Below are positions 40,223-53,517 of a stretch of 64,000 bases of DNA, one piece after another. Each line of letters starts with the position of its first letter. The first letter of the stretch is position 1. Origin of the DNA: Sycobia sp. Sy_11 (lineage: Eukaryota > Arthropoda > Insecta > Hymenoptera > Epichrysomallidae); the NCBI GenBank assembly GCA_018907035.1, contig JACCIC010000015.1, forward strand, positions 3,726,001 to 3,790,000. The letters are read 5' to 3'. Position numbers and translations under genes: made by a program. A model generated the notes under the pieces. It made no database searches, had not been told where the DNA came from, and worked only from the letters and a program-made list of their open reading frames with translations.

Positions 40223-42803
40223 ATGCCGCCCAAAAAGAAGGGTAAAGGATCAAAGCTTGCTCGCATGAGTGACGAAGAGCGAGCTAGATACTTGCAGCAT
40301 CGCGCCGATGTAGAATTGGAGGCGAAACGACGTAAGCAACAATTGATAGCAATTTTTACAAAGGTATAATAAAGTTATATTTTAAATTTAATATACAACA
40401 ATTATAATTGTGCATTTATTCACGCGTCTCTGATTATTGAAGATTTTAAATATTGGAATTTCCAATTCCGATTTAAATTACCATTCAAAATTAAATTTTT
40501 CTACCTGGTTTTTTGCAACAAGTTCTGTGCATTTTTTCTCTACAAAAGAACATTTTTCATAATGAATAGTATATAAGTACGTATAAAACGAAATTAAAGA
40601 GTTTCTAATTCTGTACAAGTCGACCACAAACTGCCGAAATTTCCAGTAGATCCCGAGATGAAATTGTTAAAATTTTCTCCAAAAAGTATCACTTGCACCG
40701 AAACAGAATCAATGAATATCTATTTTAATGAGTTGTACATCGTTGGTTTAAAAACTTTTAAACATTTTTTCATATTTTATGAGATTAATTCAGAAAATCA
40801 TATATTTAATAGATTTCATAATAAAAATTCAATTTCCGACGTCATAAACTATACTATGATATTCACAATCAGTGACCCAAAGAATTGTAATATATAAATT
40901 GTTGATAAATAAATAAATAAATAAGTAGTATAGTGAAATAAACTTTTAATGAATTATAGAACAAATTAAAACGAGAAGAGGCTTTCGCTCGTATAAATAC
41001 CGCGAAAATCAACGAGCAATGGCGAAGCAGTTTGCGTCACATAAAATGCACCGAGTTAAAAGAGGATGTCGCACATTTGTGGAAGACTTTTGAGGAAATA
41101 TTGAAAACGAAGGATGATTTTATCAAACAATTATTTAGTGAGATAGCCGACGCGGATATTGATCATCATAGATTTCAAGAAGCCCATATGATGGTTGTAG
41201 ACGATATCTTAGGTGAATTTATGTAAATTAAGCATATACTTATGAATTTAACATGGATTTTTAAAATATTAATATTATTAAATGTAATATTTAATGTATA
41301 TTTAATACGCGATATTATAAGACGTCATTTAAGTAAACATCTTGTGGTTTTATAGAAAAGGGCAAGGAAAGAATTAATTATTTGCACAATAATTATTTAG
41401 AATCAGTCGCAAGAATTGAAATGAACGATTTAGAAGATTTAAAAAATGAAAAGATTAAAATGAACGAATCTTTGATATACTTGAGAACTGCTATTATTGG
41501 TAAAAAGAAACGTCTTGAAGAAGAATTGATGGAAATACAAACTAGGAATGCTGTCAACGTTTACAATGTCATCTTTACTGTAAGCGTTTTTTTAACGAAT
41601 GTTTCATATTTCATTCATGAAAGCTGTGAGTTTACTTCCCTAGAGAACGAAAAATCAATTTGACCAAACTGCTGAATATTCCCGAGCCAAAACTTTCAAA
41701 CGGGAATACTTGGCAAAGTCTGGAAATTTTTCGTATATCTATAGTAATTTTTGTTTGAACTTCATTTTTAAAATATATATTGAAATTAATTTTGTTTTGT
41801 GGACATAATATATTTCTACAATTTGTGAGACTTCTTTAAAAATTTCTAAATTTCATTAAGCATTATCTGCCTTAACAATATGGTTAGCAATACTTGTTTC
41901 AAAAGAAATTAATTTCCATGAAGGTACAAAATGGAAACAATTACTGAGTTTTAAAAGAAGAGACATAAGAATAATTTTTTTTTTAGAAAGACGAATCACT
42001 GCTACAGCAGAAACGCGAGATATGTCCTAGAATTGAGGGTTTGCGGCAATCAGTGAATGACGTAATAACGAATTATGAAAATTCGACCGAAAGCAAGCGC
42101 AAACAGTACGAATATTTGAAAGAGCAGGACGACGCTTATCAAGCCGAAGCGGTGCTTTTTCCCAAATTATTTTCGCAAATGAAGCAAAATGCCGAGACTC
42201 TGAGAAAAAATCTCGCTACTTTAGCACAAGAAAGGGACGAGACTATCGAAAATTTGAAAATTCAATCTGATTTATTGAACAAGCGCGTTTGTAGAATCAG
42301 GCAGGAAGTTAAAATGGCTCAAACCATAGATGCAGTACAATTGAAACGATTAAGCGTTTTAAGTAACGAAACTATTAAGGTAATTCATTTTATAAAAGAC
42401 AATTGTTTGCGAAAATTAAATTAGTATAGTTTTCTATTCCAATAATTAAAAAATTTTTTGTTAATAGCAATTACAAAGAAATTTTAGCAAATGCAGCGAA
42501 GTTCAAATGATGATTAAGTTGTGTTCAGATTTAGAATCAGAATCTGTTAGTGTACAAAAATATTTACTTAAAAATTTACAAACGCCCAGAGATTCGATTA
42601 AATCCGACGCTGAATCTCTTGACTATCTGAAAAAAGTGCAAGGTTTCAAAGATTATTTATACTTTATCAAAGAAGAAAATAATCTCATTAAACAAGATCG
42701 TAATAATCTTGTTGAAGAAAACAATAGACTGAAGCATACATTGCGATCTTATCTAATATCGGTTTCAAGAATGCCAACAATTCGACCATCTACAAGAGTT
42801 TAA
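40223..42803 (+). CDS. DRC2 / CCDC65, nexin-dynein regulatory complex subunit 2
   Basis: A structural coiled-coil protein of the nexin-dynein regulatory complex on axonemal microtubule doublets, needed for regular beating of cilia and sperm tails. Exons: 40223-40363, 40960-41212, 41356-41579, 41987-42379, 42468-42803; phases agree, giving 448 residues (human 484). The start MPPKKKGKG, then MSDEERARYLQHRADVELE, is the family signature. The NYD-SP28 (sperm tail) region follows at about 50-160 (INTAKINEQWRSSLRHIKCTEL, KDDFIKQLFSEIADAD). Almost everything after residue 25 is predicted coiled coil, rich in Glu, Lys and Gln. The end (LISVSRMPTI...) fits the short family tail. The gene is complete. 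In an insect it should be expressed mainly in testis and in ciliated sensory neurons; that is inference. It ends tail to tail with THOC5. Confidence 0.95.
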
Positions 42804-42902
42804 ATTTAAATACAGTGCTGGATTTAAACCATAAAGAAGCCAAAACAAAGTAAAATGAATATGCCAAAAATAAAATATATTCTACCAGTATCGCCAAAAT
42901 TT

Positions 42903-42908
42903 AATAAA
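42903..42908 (+). terminator. Likely polyadenylation signal of DRC2
   Basis: AATAAA 100 bases after the stop. An alternative signal lies at 42869-42874. Confidence 0.45.
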
Positions 42909-43161
42909 ACACATTACAAACGTAATTTATACCTATTTCACATTTACATTTTATTTCATGTAAGAAAAAGAATACATGTATATTATACAAAATATTTTGT
43001 CAACATCTATGTATGAAATATTTATTCCAAATATTAAAAGTATAAAATTTGCGTGCCATATATATAGTATTTTGTTAACGCATCTTCAAACGATAGGGTA
43101 GAATTATTTTTATAAAAAGAGAATAAAACTCAAAACAACGTAAAAGGCCACTGCTTCATAC

Positions 43162-43167
43162 TTTATT
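43162..43167 (-). terminator. Likely polyadenylation signal of THOC5
   Basis: AATAAA on the - strand, about 60 bases past the THOC5 stop. Another lies at 43021-43026. Confidence 0.45.
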
Positions 43168-43225
43168 ACCACTATTAAAAAAAAATCTTACCACGCTATT
43201 AAAATAAGTATCTATTATTATAATT

Positions 43226-46200
43226 TTAGCGATGTGTGAAGATGCCACCTCCCAATTCGACATATTTATAGGGCCGCGCTCGAGTCCTACCTCGAAATGG
43301 GTGGAAAAAAATTTTTTCACGTTTCGCTAAACCCTCTGTTTCCAAGTAAATATCAAAGCAGGCTCTTAGTCGCTGCAATTGAGCTGATATAGTTGGTGGT
43401 TTTTCCCACATAACATTTATTTCTCGTTCAAGATCTCGAACAATATTCATTTCGGCAGGCATCTTCGAATTCAAACTAATCCGGAAGATTGAGGTGACAT
43501 TGGGATAATCTGGCTTTATCACTATATACACTATCATTTCATCTGTGAGTAAAAATGAATAACGTTTATTTTTTAAATCAATATTTAAATGTATTTCTTC
43601 TCAAAATTTTATAACATTGAATTTAGTTTTAAATAAAGTCAAATATGAAAACAAGCTGGTAATGGAATACTAAATTGTAATTCATAGCATTTCAACGTTA
43701 AATTTTTTTTTTTTTCTATGTTTGCATTAATATAAAAAATTAACTTAGAATTTATTTTACGTACAATATAAATTCAAATTCATATAAAATTTTTAGAATA
43801 ATATTAAAAAATATATAAACAAGCAATTTTAAAAACTATAATTAATTTCATTGATAAATATAATAACTTACTGCTCCCTTGTCGAAGTATGGCTTCATAA
43901 AATATATCAGTAGGAGAAACAAATTCTAATTTAGAAGCCTCTGGGCAATTGAATATAGTACAGTAGTTTTTCCAAGATGAAATAGTAAATTTATGCAAAA
44001 CTGTGACCACTTTTTGTGGTAATGGATCACTCGATGCTGTGGTAACAGGCAAATTACCAGATTCTAATTGACGTATTTCTGCACATAGATCCAATCTAGC
44101 TTTAACACGTTTTTTTATTTCTTTCAAAACACTTTCAACACTGTCTTGATTACTGTTTTGAATTACAGACTAAAAAAATTAAAGCAACTAATTAAATATT
44201 AATATTATAAAAACTATATGAAATATTTCTAAGAGATAAGATTGTAAAGAGTATATTTTCGAAATATGATTAAATATTTCAGCAATTCAATATTAAAATT
44301 ATGGTTTTACTATATCCACATAATAAATACTTACTTTTTGTTCACGAGAATCAGTAGGTACAAAATGTAAGCCTGCCATCCTTTGCGCCCACTTATAAGG
44401 AATGCCCAAACCAAGTGATGGAAATGAGCCCAGCTTTTGTCTCGCTAATTGATAAATATTTGCTGGATTTGGACTCTCAAAACCTGCATCTCCAGGGTAT
44501 AATTCACGCAGTACAGATTCCGAAACAAGCATATCCCTGATAAACAACAAAAATTTTAAGAAAATTAATAAAAATTTACCAAGGCAAGATATATTTATTT
44601 ATTAAATTATATTACCCAACACTAATGCCTCCTAAGTTTACAGTCAACAAATCTGATTCAACTGTTATAACTTTTAATAAAGATAAATAGTAAAATTGTA
44701 ATTTTAGTTTTGTGTCATCTGAAAACAAATAATAATATACGTTTATAATTTCTGAAGGAAAAAATATCAAGCTAAAAGTGAAATTAACCTTTAAATGAAA
44801 CAATAATCTTAACACTAAGAGGATGTTTCTGAAGTAACCGGAGTTTTTTTTCTTCTTGTCTTGCTTCTTTTGATATTCTGTGATGTCTTTTTTTATGTAC
44901 AGGAGTTTCTTCTGGAATATTTTCTGTCTGACCTTCATTATCAGAGTCTGATTCCTGTTCACCATCTAGATTTGAAGTTCGTTTAGCCTCTTCTTCGTCA
45001 CCTTCCACGGAAACACTTAATGTTAAATCTAAAAATAAATATTTTTGAACTTCGTAATTAATGATATTTTTAAAATGATTAATAAGAGAAAAACTTTGTT
45101 ATAATTATTTTTTATGTAAATTTTGCTTGATGATGAAGGAGAGTGCTAAGAATATCGATTTAGAAATATTGTTATTATAAATTTAGTCAATTTACCGCAT
45201 GCATCTCTGTATGCAGATGCTTTTGCATATAGAATGTACAATGGTGGAGATAGTAAAGCTGCTTTTTCATGTTCTAGCTTCAGTTTATCCAAAGGTAGAC
45301 CAAGACTTTCTTGCAAAGGTTTGCTTGCCTAAATAAATTATAAATATTATATTAATGTCTTTAATACATACTCATTTCAAAATTTTGAGTTAAATGAATT
45401 GAGAACTATATTTTTAAATTATCATAATAGAATATTACCTCTAAAATGGATCGTAATTGTGGCGCAAGATTGTCCAAACGTGACTGTTTAGATTCTATAC
45501 CTGCTGCAACAGATTTCTTACTTTCTGTCAAATTATCACATAATGCTGCAAGCTCTTTTCTTTGCGTAAGTTCCCATTCTAATCTAGCTAATCTTCTTTG
45601 GTGAGGATCATTCATTGTTACTAACTAAAGTAAATATTGAATTAATTAAGTCAATATGAAGCTACTTAGTAGTACCTCGTCTTTAATACATATATTAGGA
45701 TTACAGAATAAACGTACCGGTCTAGATAAGGATTCTGGTGCATCTTTATAAAATTCATCTTCTGAAACTAATTGTATACTTTCATCTTTGGATCTGAAAT
45801 AACAATAATTCAAATATTATAAAACATTTAATTAATAGAATTTATTTAAATTAATTTCAAATCTTACTTAAATTGTAAACATTTCATTACTTCCTTCTTT
45901 AAATGCATTACTTCATATAATAAATTTTGCAATTGCAAGTGACGATTATCAACATTTGATTTAGCTGTCATTAAAGAATCACGAGCAAATTTTGTTCTAA
46001 ATTTTTCCATACGATTAAGTTTCTTTAATTCCATAAATGCCAGAGCAGTGTCTATTTGCAATTCTCTAATTTGATCTTTGGACTGGAATAAAAAAGTCCA
46101 TATTAATATATTAAAATTAAATTTGTAATTATATACTTACAGCAGCATCTGCTGTTGATTTAACTTTGGCTATTTGAGTCATATTTTTTCGGATGTGTGT

Positions 46201-46449
46201 ACAAGTTGTATAAAAGTTTTGAGCATCATCTTCAGAAGATCTTTGTACAGCTTCTTCTTCTTCAAATGTAATTATTGTCTGAAAATATAGAAAATCTTAA
46301 TTGATACGAATTTTAGCAGTTTGTACGAAATAATGTGATTATAAACAAACCTTATACATATCCATGTCACCGGGCACAGTTTCTTGATCAGATGGAGTAT
46401 TAGAATTTTTATCAAATTTTAAATTATCTGATTCTTCTGCTTTACCCAT
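43226..46449 (-). CDS. THOC5: THOC5, THO/TREX complex subunit 5
   Basis: A subunit of the nuclear THO complex, which couples transcription and processing to mRNA export. Exons from the start: 46449-46351, 46278-46141, 46082-45868, 45793-45718, 45624-45439, 45328-45196, 45028-44789, 44718-44616, 44536-44335, 44169-43872, 43542-43226. Every junction has GT/AG and keeps phase, giving 668 residues (human 683). The N-terminal coiled-coil half includes KFRTKFARDSLMTAKSNVDN and DPHQRRLARLEWELTQRK. An acidic linker (ESDSDNEGQ) leads to KRHHRISKEARQEEKK and then HPLSVKI. The C-terminal part has LYPGDAGFESPNPANIYQL and PYKWAQRMAGLHF, and the protein ends FTHR, like the family's FSHR. The start MGKAEESDNLKF is in the first exon, with no in-frame Met further upstream. 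Introns are short (under 300 bases, except the last, about 330). Identity is certain. Confidence 0.97.
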
Positions 46450-47058
46450 TTACTTAGAGTGCACCAACACTAAAATGCAATAAATATTAAGAAATAATAA
46501 TATAAAAAATTTATAAATTTGCGTTAGTTTAGGTTATGATTCCACATTTTTAGATTTATTTCTTAAATATTTCGATTCTAATAAATTAATAGATCTTGAC
46601 TTTTATTCCTAAGATATATGTAAGGAATATATAACTGTAGATAAACACGGTTATACCTGTTTATAATATTCTAATTTATATAAAACACACGTAATACACG
46701 TAAATAAACGTCACAAAGCGTCCACCGCGCACCCTGACCGGGTCGATCATCCAAGATCCACGACTCCAAAGTCAAAGCAGGTCCAAGTCCAAGCTGGTAT
46801 CAACTTGGTTCAACCAGAGATGGTTCAACGTTCACTGCATCTCTTTTCCTACTCTTTTTTCTAGTATCTGAATTTTGGTTAGGTTAGGATAGAATGATGC
46901 CGGAATGGAGCACATTGGGACCGTAATACGTCATGCGCACCTATAAAAATATTAAAAAACAATATGTTATTTATAAATATTTTAAATTAAAATAAAAATT
47001 ATTATGTGTGTAAAAAAAATAAAAATTTATTTTTATGAAAGTAAAATAAAAAAAATAT
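46450..47058. promoter_or_regulatory. THOC5 upstream region
   Basis: Holds the THOC5 5' UTR and promoter, inferred from position. The part at 46715-46870 is GC-richer (CACCGCGCACCCTGACCGGG) and contains short repeats of GGTCCAAG and GGTTCAAC type. To its right lies the tRNA gene on the same strand. Confidence 0.5.
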
Positions 47059-47130
47059 TGACCCCGACGTGATTTGAACACGCAACCTTCTGATCTGGAG
47101 TCAGACGCGCTACCGTTGCGCCACGGAGTC
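47059..47130 (-). tRNA. tRNA-Trp (anticodon CCA)
   Basis: The - strand reads GACTCCGTGGCGCAACGGTA and continues with a full cloverleaf of 72 bases. The acceptor stem is GACTCCG with CGGGGTC (one T-G pair), the discriminator is A, and the anticodon stem TCTGA/TCAGA carries loop CTCCAGA with anticodon CCA. The T arm has GTTCAAATC, which also serves as B box. No intron. A T-rich run directly follows (complement of 47041-47055) and serves as the polymerase III stop. It supplies tryptophan to cytosolic translation. Confidence 0.97.
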
Positions 47131-50100
47131 TACTTACAATCGTATTCAAATAAACGGTATTTGAGGTAAAGCATTATTAAAAATAGATACTTTTATCATT
47201 ATTATTCCAGTTTCATTGATAATTTTTGATGTATTATACAAAGTTAAAAATTAAAAATATAAAAATAAAAATTTTGAATAAATAAGAACCTTCAATAACT
47301 GAACGAAAAAATTCTACATAAATATATATAGGTGCGCATATGTACGTGTATTATCGAATTGGATATATACATTTAAGATATGTCATGTAGATTTCAATAA
47401 TAATAAATAAATTAATAAATATTTTTATCGGTCTTTATACTATAATATATTATACGAAAATAATGACAGTCAGACTGCACTTATTTGTAATTACCGCCGA
47501 AGAATCTAAAAATATTTATTAAATTCATTCAGAACAGTAGACATAAGTACAATTGTTAATTTTTACTAATATATAAATAAACAAATACATAAATATTTAA
47601 TGAGAAGTGCAATTAGTGTTTCTCAAAAAAAAAAATCGGCGAAGATCATCGCAACCCGATTATTTTGTGGAGTGAAGTGCGTATTTGTGTGCGTGTGTGC
47701 GCGCGCGTGTGTGTTTAAATTATAAATGTAAACTTTATGCTTTGTACGTAAAATTTCGAAAGATTGGATGGTTTATAAAAGTCTTTATATTTAGCTGTTT
47801 ATCAAATATAACTAATTTTCATAATGATTAGAAACCGGCAGTGCAACGATAGGTACATCTCGAATTCTATACTCATCCAATTACAATTTCTTTTACAATA
47901 TGATGTTTTCAATAACATAATTTTGTAAATTGGTTTTATTACAAGATATGAAATATACAAAAGGGGGCTAAATGATATCTTTTATGTATATATATATATA
48001 TATTCATTAAGGATGATAATTTTTAGTTTCTTGTGAATTTCTCTTCTGTTATATCAATATAAACGTTCTTGGTGTTGGTAAAATAAAGTTCTTATCTTGA
48101 AAAAATATAAGATATATATTTCTGATTTGTAGATTATTGATTATCACGATATCGGATCTGATCATCCTGATTAATACAGTAAGTGAGACTCATTACCTAC
48201 TGACTATATAGAGTGGAAACTACTGGTATTACTCCAAAAACGAGATATGACAATAATTTATTTAGATCTACTATCAAAGAGCAACAAATCTTTCTTATAA
48301 AACTGCATAGAGGGTAAAAAAATATTGCAACAAAATATTATATTATTATTGATTTAATTTTTTCAATTACAAAATCTCAATTAAACGGTCCATCCGAACC
48401 GAAAATCAGTGAAAAGAATTTTCTTCGTAAACATTGTAAAATTTATTGTCGCAATAAATGATGCCTGCTTATACATAGTTCACAGAGAATTTAAAGGAAA
48501 AGACATATGAAGATATATATGTATATGTATATGTTATTAAATTATTTGTTATAACTACCCAAATAATATTGTTAAACCTTTGCTTTTGTATTTGAAAAAT
48601 TTCAAAAAGCGCCGCAGTCTGAGGGTTGCAAAACCGCGAAAAAAATACTTATTAAGGTTGAATTTGAAATGCTCAGTTTTCTCAGCTATAATTCTGAGAA
48701 TGATTATTAAATTTATTATGATTTTCAATGTATTCTTTAGAACTCGAATAAAACATACAAATATTTTTGTGATTTTTATATTCGCTGATATAAACGCTGA
48801 TAATATAAATGATCCTTTCTAGCATTCTATAGAGGTAAACACAATTATTTTTATTTTGCATCAAAGGCGACAAAATCTGAACAATTTTGCTTTTACAACT
48901 TTACTATAATTAGGATTCATTATTATTCTAAGTTTATTTTACATTATATATGAATGGCATTATTTTTAGGATAATTACGTAGTAACACATGAAAAATGTT
49001 AAATGTTAAAAGTATGATGCCTGGTTTTCAAATCTAATTTTTTATATATTTTAATCTTTTTTTTCATTTCGCTTGTCTGCCAATCTTTATATCTTATCCT
49101 CCGCGATCTTATCATATGTATCTCTTATTATGAATATAGTTTATAAAACAGAGGATGAAAACAAAGAATACGGAAACAATAAAAATGAGCATTGCACATG
49201 CACCGAAAAATAATTTTGTATCTCGTAAAAAAATTTTGTGCCTCCGATACAAAAAGCAGTATATATTATATTTCTTGCAATTATAGGGTAACTGAAAATT
49301 ATGTATTCAATGATATTTTTTACTAATAAATCGTGAGATTGTTTTTAAGCGCAAAATAAAATATTAACAATGATCTAATTATCGTACTGAATTAAATTAT
49401 AATCGCGCTGTTCAAAAAAAAAAATATTTGCAGAACTTTACTTAAACATATACAGCTATATATAACAATTGTATGGCAAACGCGTCCTTGTACTATTTAC
49501 AGTGTCCATTCAGTCGGTCCATTGTTAATTGAATAACAATAAATTAATCGAGTATCCTTAACCTTACCCTTGAAATCTGATTTGGACAAGGAAGGACTTT
49601 CGTTCCGATATGGAATTATATTTCGAGTCGACCTTTGGATACTAATATTGGATGGAATATTTAGAATTACAATATATGTATAAATGAAAATATCGTGTTT
49701 TAATATATACACACAGCTATATAAAGTAATCAAGTATAATTTATTTTAAAACGGAAATGTTTTTCGAAAATTTATAAATTTTTAATCAATCCTTTTGGCT
49801 AACGATAAATAAAACTAAAATTATTAGATAAATGCATAGAAAATCTTTGAACGATAATATATATCTGATACATTTTCTACTTCTTTCTAAGAACTTATTT
49901 GGTGTTTGAAAGTAAAAGTATGCTGGTGCGCGCAATAAGGAAAAATAACATTGGCGACAGAATATATAGGGATATATTGTAAAATAGAATAATAAAATTA
50001 TTATTTTTAGTATCAAACTTGTCGTAAATAACATCTGTAATTAATGTTCAATTATATTAAAGGTTGAAAAATAAATTTATATATACATCTATTGAAGGAT

Positions 50101-52533
50101 GAAAAAGCTATTTTAAACTATTAGAGCCTTTTTTTAATGATAAATTTATTATTTAATAAATATTACAACTTCATGATAATATGTTCTCTACATACGTTAA
50201 AAAAAGAAATAAAAAGTTCGATAAAGAACAATGTAAAATACTCTTATAATTAAAACCATTTAAAGTATCTGTCATATAAAAATTATAATTATTAGAGCAA
50301 TTTTGAAAAAGAAATTCAAAATGAAGCAATAAAATCCATCGTGAAAATATTGAATAAAGTTGAGTTATTTTTTTTGTTAAATATTTCGCAAGATATTTTA
50401 AGTCATGACGAACAATTTCACCATTTATACACTTGTGCGAAAAGAAAATTTGCATGAGCATATAATTGCACGCATAAGTAATTTATCCAATAAATTGTTT
50501 ACGTGAAATTTTATCTGTCTACGTCAACAGCTAATTGAACAAAAATGTAATTGTATTTTTATTTATTTATTAATTATAGACTGTTACGAATAGAGCCATT
50601 GTATTATATAGTCTGCTGTTAATACTATGTTTTACATTCAACAATATTCCTATAACACACACTTACATAGTTTCTAATAAAAAGGTGAAGTATATATCAG
50701 TGAAAAATATTATATATTTCAATATATAATATAATAGAATATAATATAATATGATATTTTCTTATAAATTTTATTGATAAAATACATAATTGTTATATTT
50801 TTTATTAGTTGCAATTTAAAATAAGTATAACAATCATAAAGTATCTCTATCTAATATATTTAAATATAATTATATATAATATATATATATCTAAATGATG
50901 GCATAATGTATATTTAAATCGAATCTCTATTTCGAATTCTATTTTATACGCTTCTGTAAACTAAAGGATCATATATTTTAATTTGGTTATAACATATATT
51001 ATATGAATACGAAAAATTCGTTTTCTTTCCTTTTTTTTTTTTAATACAACAAATGATTACGTGCACCGTATATATAATTCCTGCAATTATAAAGTATAGT
51101 GCCAACTAGGAGAATATTTCTTGGAACATATTGTAGTTATATATTTTTTATATTTATCTCCGCATATTTCAATCCTATATATTACGAGCTTCAGTTAGAC
51201 GTCAATACCCGTATGCATAAAATTAAAATCGCACATGCATAGAGGAAGCACATATTATTATACATAAAAAAAAATTCATCTTTCAAAACGCAAAAGTACC
51301 AAAAATTCATCAATTATTGTTCATTATATGTAAGAAACATAAATTATGATGTGATAAAATTGGAATGTATAGTAAAAAGAAGAAAAAACGGGAAAACGTG
51401 ATCAATGGTCGCATTACTTTTCACATTAGTAGTAATAGCTGTATAAAGCAGAGATAGGCGCTTATATAAATTTATATTTATTAAAGGAAATGTCGTTATC
51501 ATAAAAATTAAAGATAAATTTTAGCGATATTGTACCTACTATCGATTGTAACGTTCCATCTCCTCTCGTCTTACGGAAAAGTTTTTTATTTTTGTAGTTT
51601 ATTACATATAATTCGACTTATTTATATAATATATAGTGTTCTATGAAATGACAGGATCTGCATATGAATAACTCTTTTAACACTTCTGGTTGGTATTTAA
51701 ATAATAACTATAATAAACGTAAAAACGGAACGTTGATGAAAAATCTAAGATTTTTGTTTTCAGTTTCTATCTACGCACTCACCCCACATATAGTCAAAAT
51801 TTACGTTTTCCCATAATTAAGAACCTGTCGTAAATTAAAATGATTGTAATTTTAAAAATATCTTTTGAAAACTGTAATTTTTTTTTTTAAAAATATTTTT
51901 CCATTTTATTAACGGCATAATCCAATTTTTGAAGGACCTAGGACAATTTTCATGAAACTGTGATATGCATCCTTGGACGTTACATCTCGATGTTTCTCGC
52001 TGGCTTCTCGCCCAGTACATATATCCGAACGATATATGGAGAGTGATATTTAATTTCTTATATTTTAGTTTATGCGCAATGAAATTATTCTCCGATTAGT
52101 GTATATAGATTTTATATTACTTTTAAGTCACGTTACCGCAGCCCCGAGGTGATAAGCATAAATGCAGATTTTCTGATATGGAAGTTAAGCGCGCCTATAT
52201 ACACCTCTGTATATCGGAAATCCGATTGAGAAATATAAAAGATATTTAATACAATTTATAGGTGCGATGATCGAATCAAACGAATGGAGCGCTGGTTTTT
52301 GTACAAATAAGGCAAATAATGAATCTCGGCGGTCATGCACGTGTTCGTCTATTAAGTTTAATAAACCGAGCTGGTATTAAATCCCACGACTTTATAATAT
52401 GATTTATTTCGGATTAAACTATCTAAGACTACGACTTTGCCTCCAACCGAACTGTTTCTTCTATATTGCTTCATCCGGCGGCTTTCTCGCTTATCTCTCG
52501 AGGAATGAAAAAAAGAAGAAAAAAAAACTATAC
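47131..52533. other. Long AT-rich stretch without an assured gene
   Basis: No frame matches a known protein. Tracts include GT/GC alternation at 47689-47714 and (TA)8 near 47987-48002. On the - strand, 49568-49641 is bordered by AG and by a good donor (AGG|GTAAGG) and could be an exon; it is too short to name. The remainder is non-coding in appearance. Confidence 0.5.
47689..47714. repeat. GT/GC alternating purine-pyrimidine tract
   Basis: GTGTGCGTGTGTGCGCGCGC followed by GTGTGT. Strict alternation of this kind can form Z-DNA. A similar tract lies near 13284-13306. Confidence 0.85.
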
Positions 52534-52644
52534 CTGCGGAGAGGTGATCGGGGTACTGCCATTCTTTTGATGAGCCAGAAATTTTTCAAATTCATCGCAC
52601 CAGTAAAGGACGTGCTCTCCTTTTGCCTCGGAGAAGGTTTCCAT
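52534..52644 (-). CDS. Possible first coding exon of an unidentified gene
   Basis: On the - strand an ATG in a strong context (CCACCGATGG) opens a 37-codon frame that ends exactly at a consensus donor (CCGCAG|GTATAG), phase 0. Codon use is balanced and the peptide looks like real protein: METFSEAKGEHVLYWCDEF, then EKFLAHQKNGS and a Pro/Thr end. The surroundings are GC-richer than the rest of this region. I do not recognise the family. No second exon can be joined with confidence; if real, the gene runs leftwards, away from 52534. A + strand open frame covers the same bases but lacks these signals. Confidence 0.4.
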
Positions 52645-53251
52645 CGGTGGACCAGGGATCGCTCGAAGGTATCCCCCTCTCGGCGAATTTCAAAAACAAA
52701 CGCATGCCGTAGTCTCGAAAATTAAGGCATTTTTATGCAGATACGAGAAATGTACGTTATTGAAATTCTGCTTAGTCAATATATTTATACTTAATTAACA
52801 TAATCTTCGATTAGACCTGCTACATATAATATATATATATGTATACATCATCTGAAATCTGATGTAACTTATGCATTTTCAATGGTAACGAGAACTTGCT
52901 CATGGTCCCTTAATTTTATAACATTAGAAGGTGCGCCTAACACTTTTATAAGATTTATTCCTTTGTAAAAAATTGAAGTGTGCTTAGACTTCTAGTAAAA
53001 TGCTTTTTGCCTTTATTGATAATTAGTTGATTTATTATTTAAATATAAATTGAATTTTTTTTAATATAAAATAAATGAATTTAATATAAATAAATGGGTT
53101 TCCGATATTAACACATATTAGAAAGTTTTTTTTGATTGACGAGTGATATAATTGGTACTGTTATTATTTATATATTAATATGAACTTCTTCATTGGTTTA
53201 TTTTTTCTTTAAAGTTGCAGATATTTGTTTTGGATGCTATATATTCATACT

Positions 53252-53253
<2 letters not shown>

Positions 53254-53290
<37 letters not shown>
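53254..53290. repeat. (TA)n microsatellite
   Basis: A TA run of about 37 bases in non-coding DNA. Confidence 0.93.
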
Positions 53291-53295
<5 letters not shown>

Positions 53296-53411
53296 TAGAC
53301 TCCCAAATATGGAGCAAAAATTCAATTTTCAACAAACTTCGTTTATTTGTGCCAGATTACGTTATTAATAAATAAACTTTTATTATTTAATAGCGAATAA
53401 ATTAGAGATTA

Positions 53412-53517
53412 CAAATTCTGTTTGGCAGCTAGCTTTGCTTTACAATTCAAAAATAACATAAATCCAAATTCTGTTTGGCAGCTAGCTTTGCTTTACAATT
53501 CAAAAATAACATAAATG
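53412..53517 (+). repeat. Tandem duplication of a 53-base unit
   Basis: Two copies, 53412-53464 and 53465-53517, identical except for the last base. The unit contains TTTGGCAGCTAGCTTTGCTT. The near-identity points to a recent duplication. It contains no frame and its function is unknown. Confidence 0.93.

Larger units (their letters stand above)
42804..43225. other. Convergent 3' ends of DRC2 and THOC5
   Basis: Only 422 bases separate the two stop codons. AATAAA at 42869-42874 and 42903-42908 serves DRC2. TTTATT at 43162-43167 and 43021-43026 gives AATAAA for THOC5. Depending on the sites used, the 3' UTRs nearly touch or overlap. Confidence 0.65.

Noticed and set aside
40658..40897. 79-codon frame in DRC2 intron 1
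   Set aside because: Intronic, AT-rich, not joined to the DRC2 frame by any splice site.
52399..52725. 108-codon + strand frame
   Set aside because: Contains a poly-Lys stretch from an A-run and opposes the better-supported - strand exon candidate.
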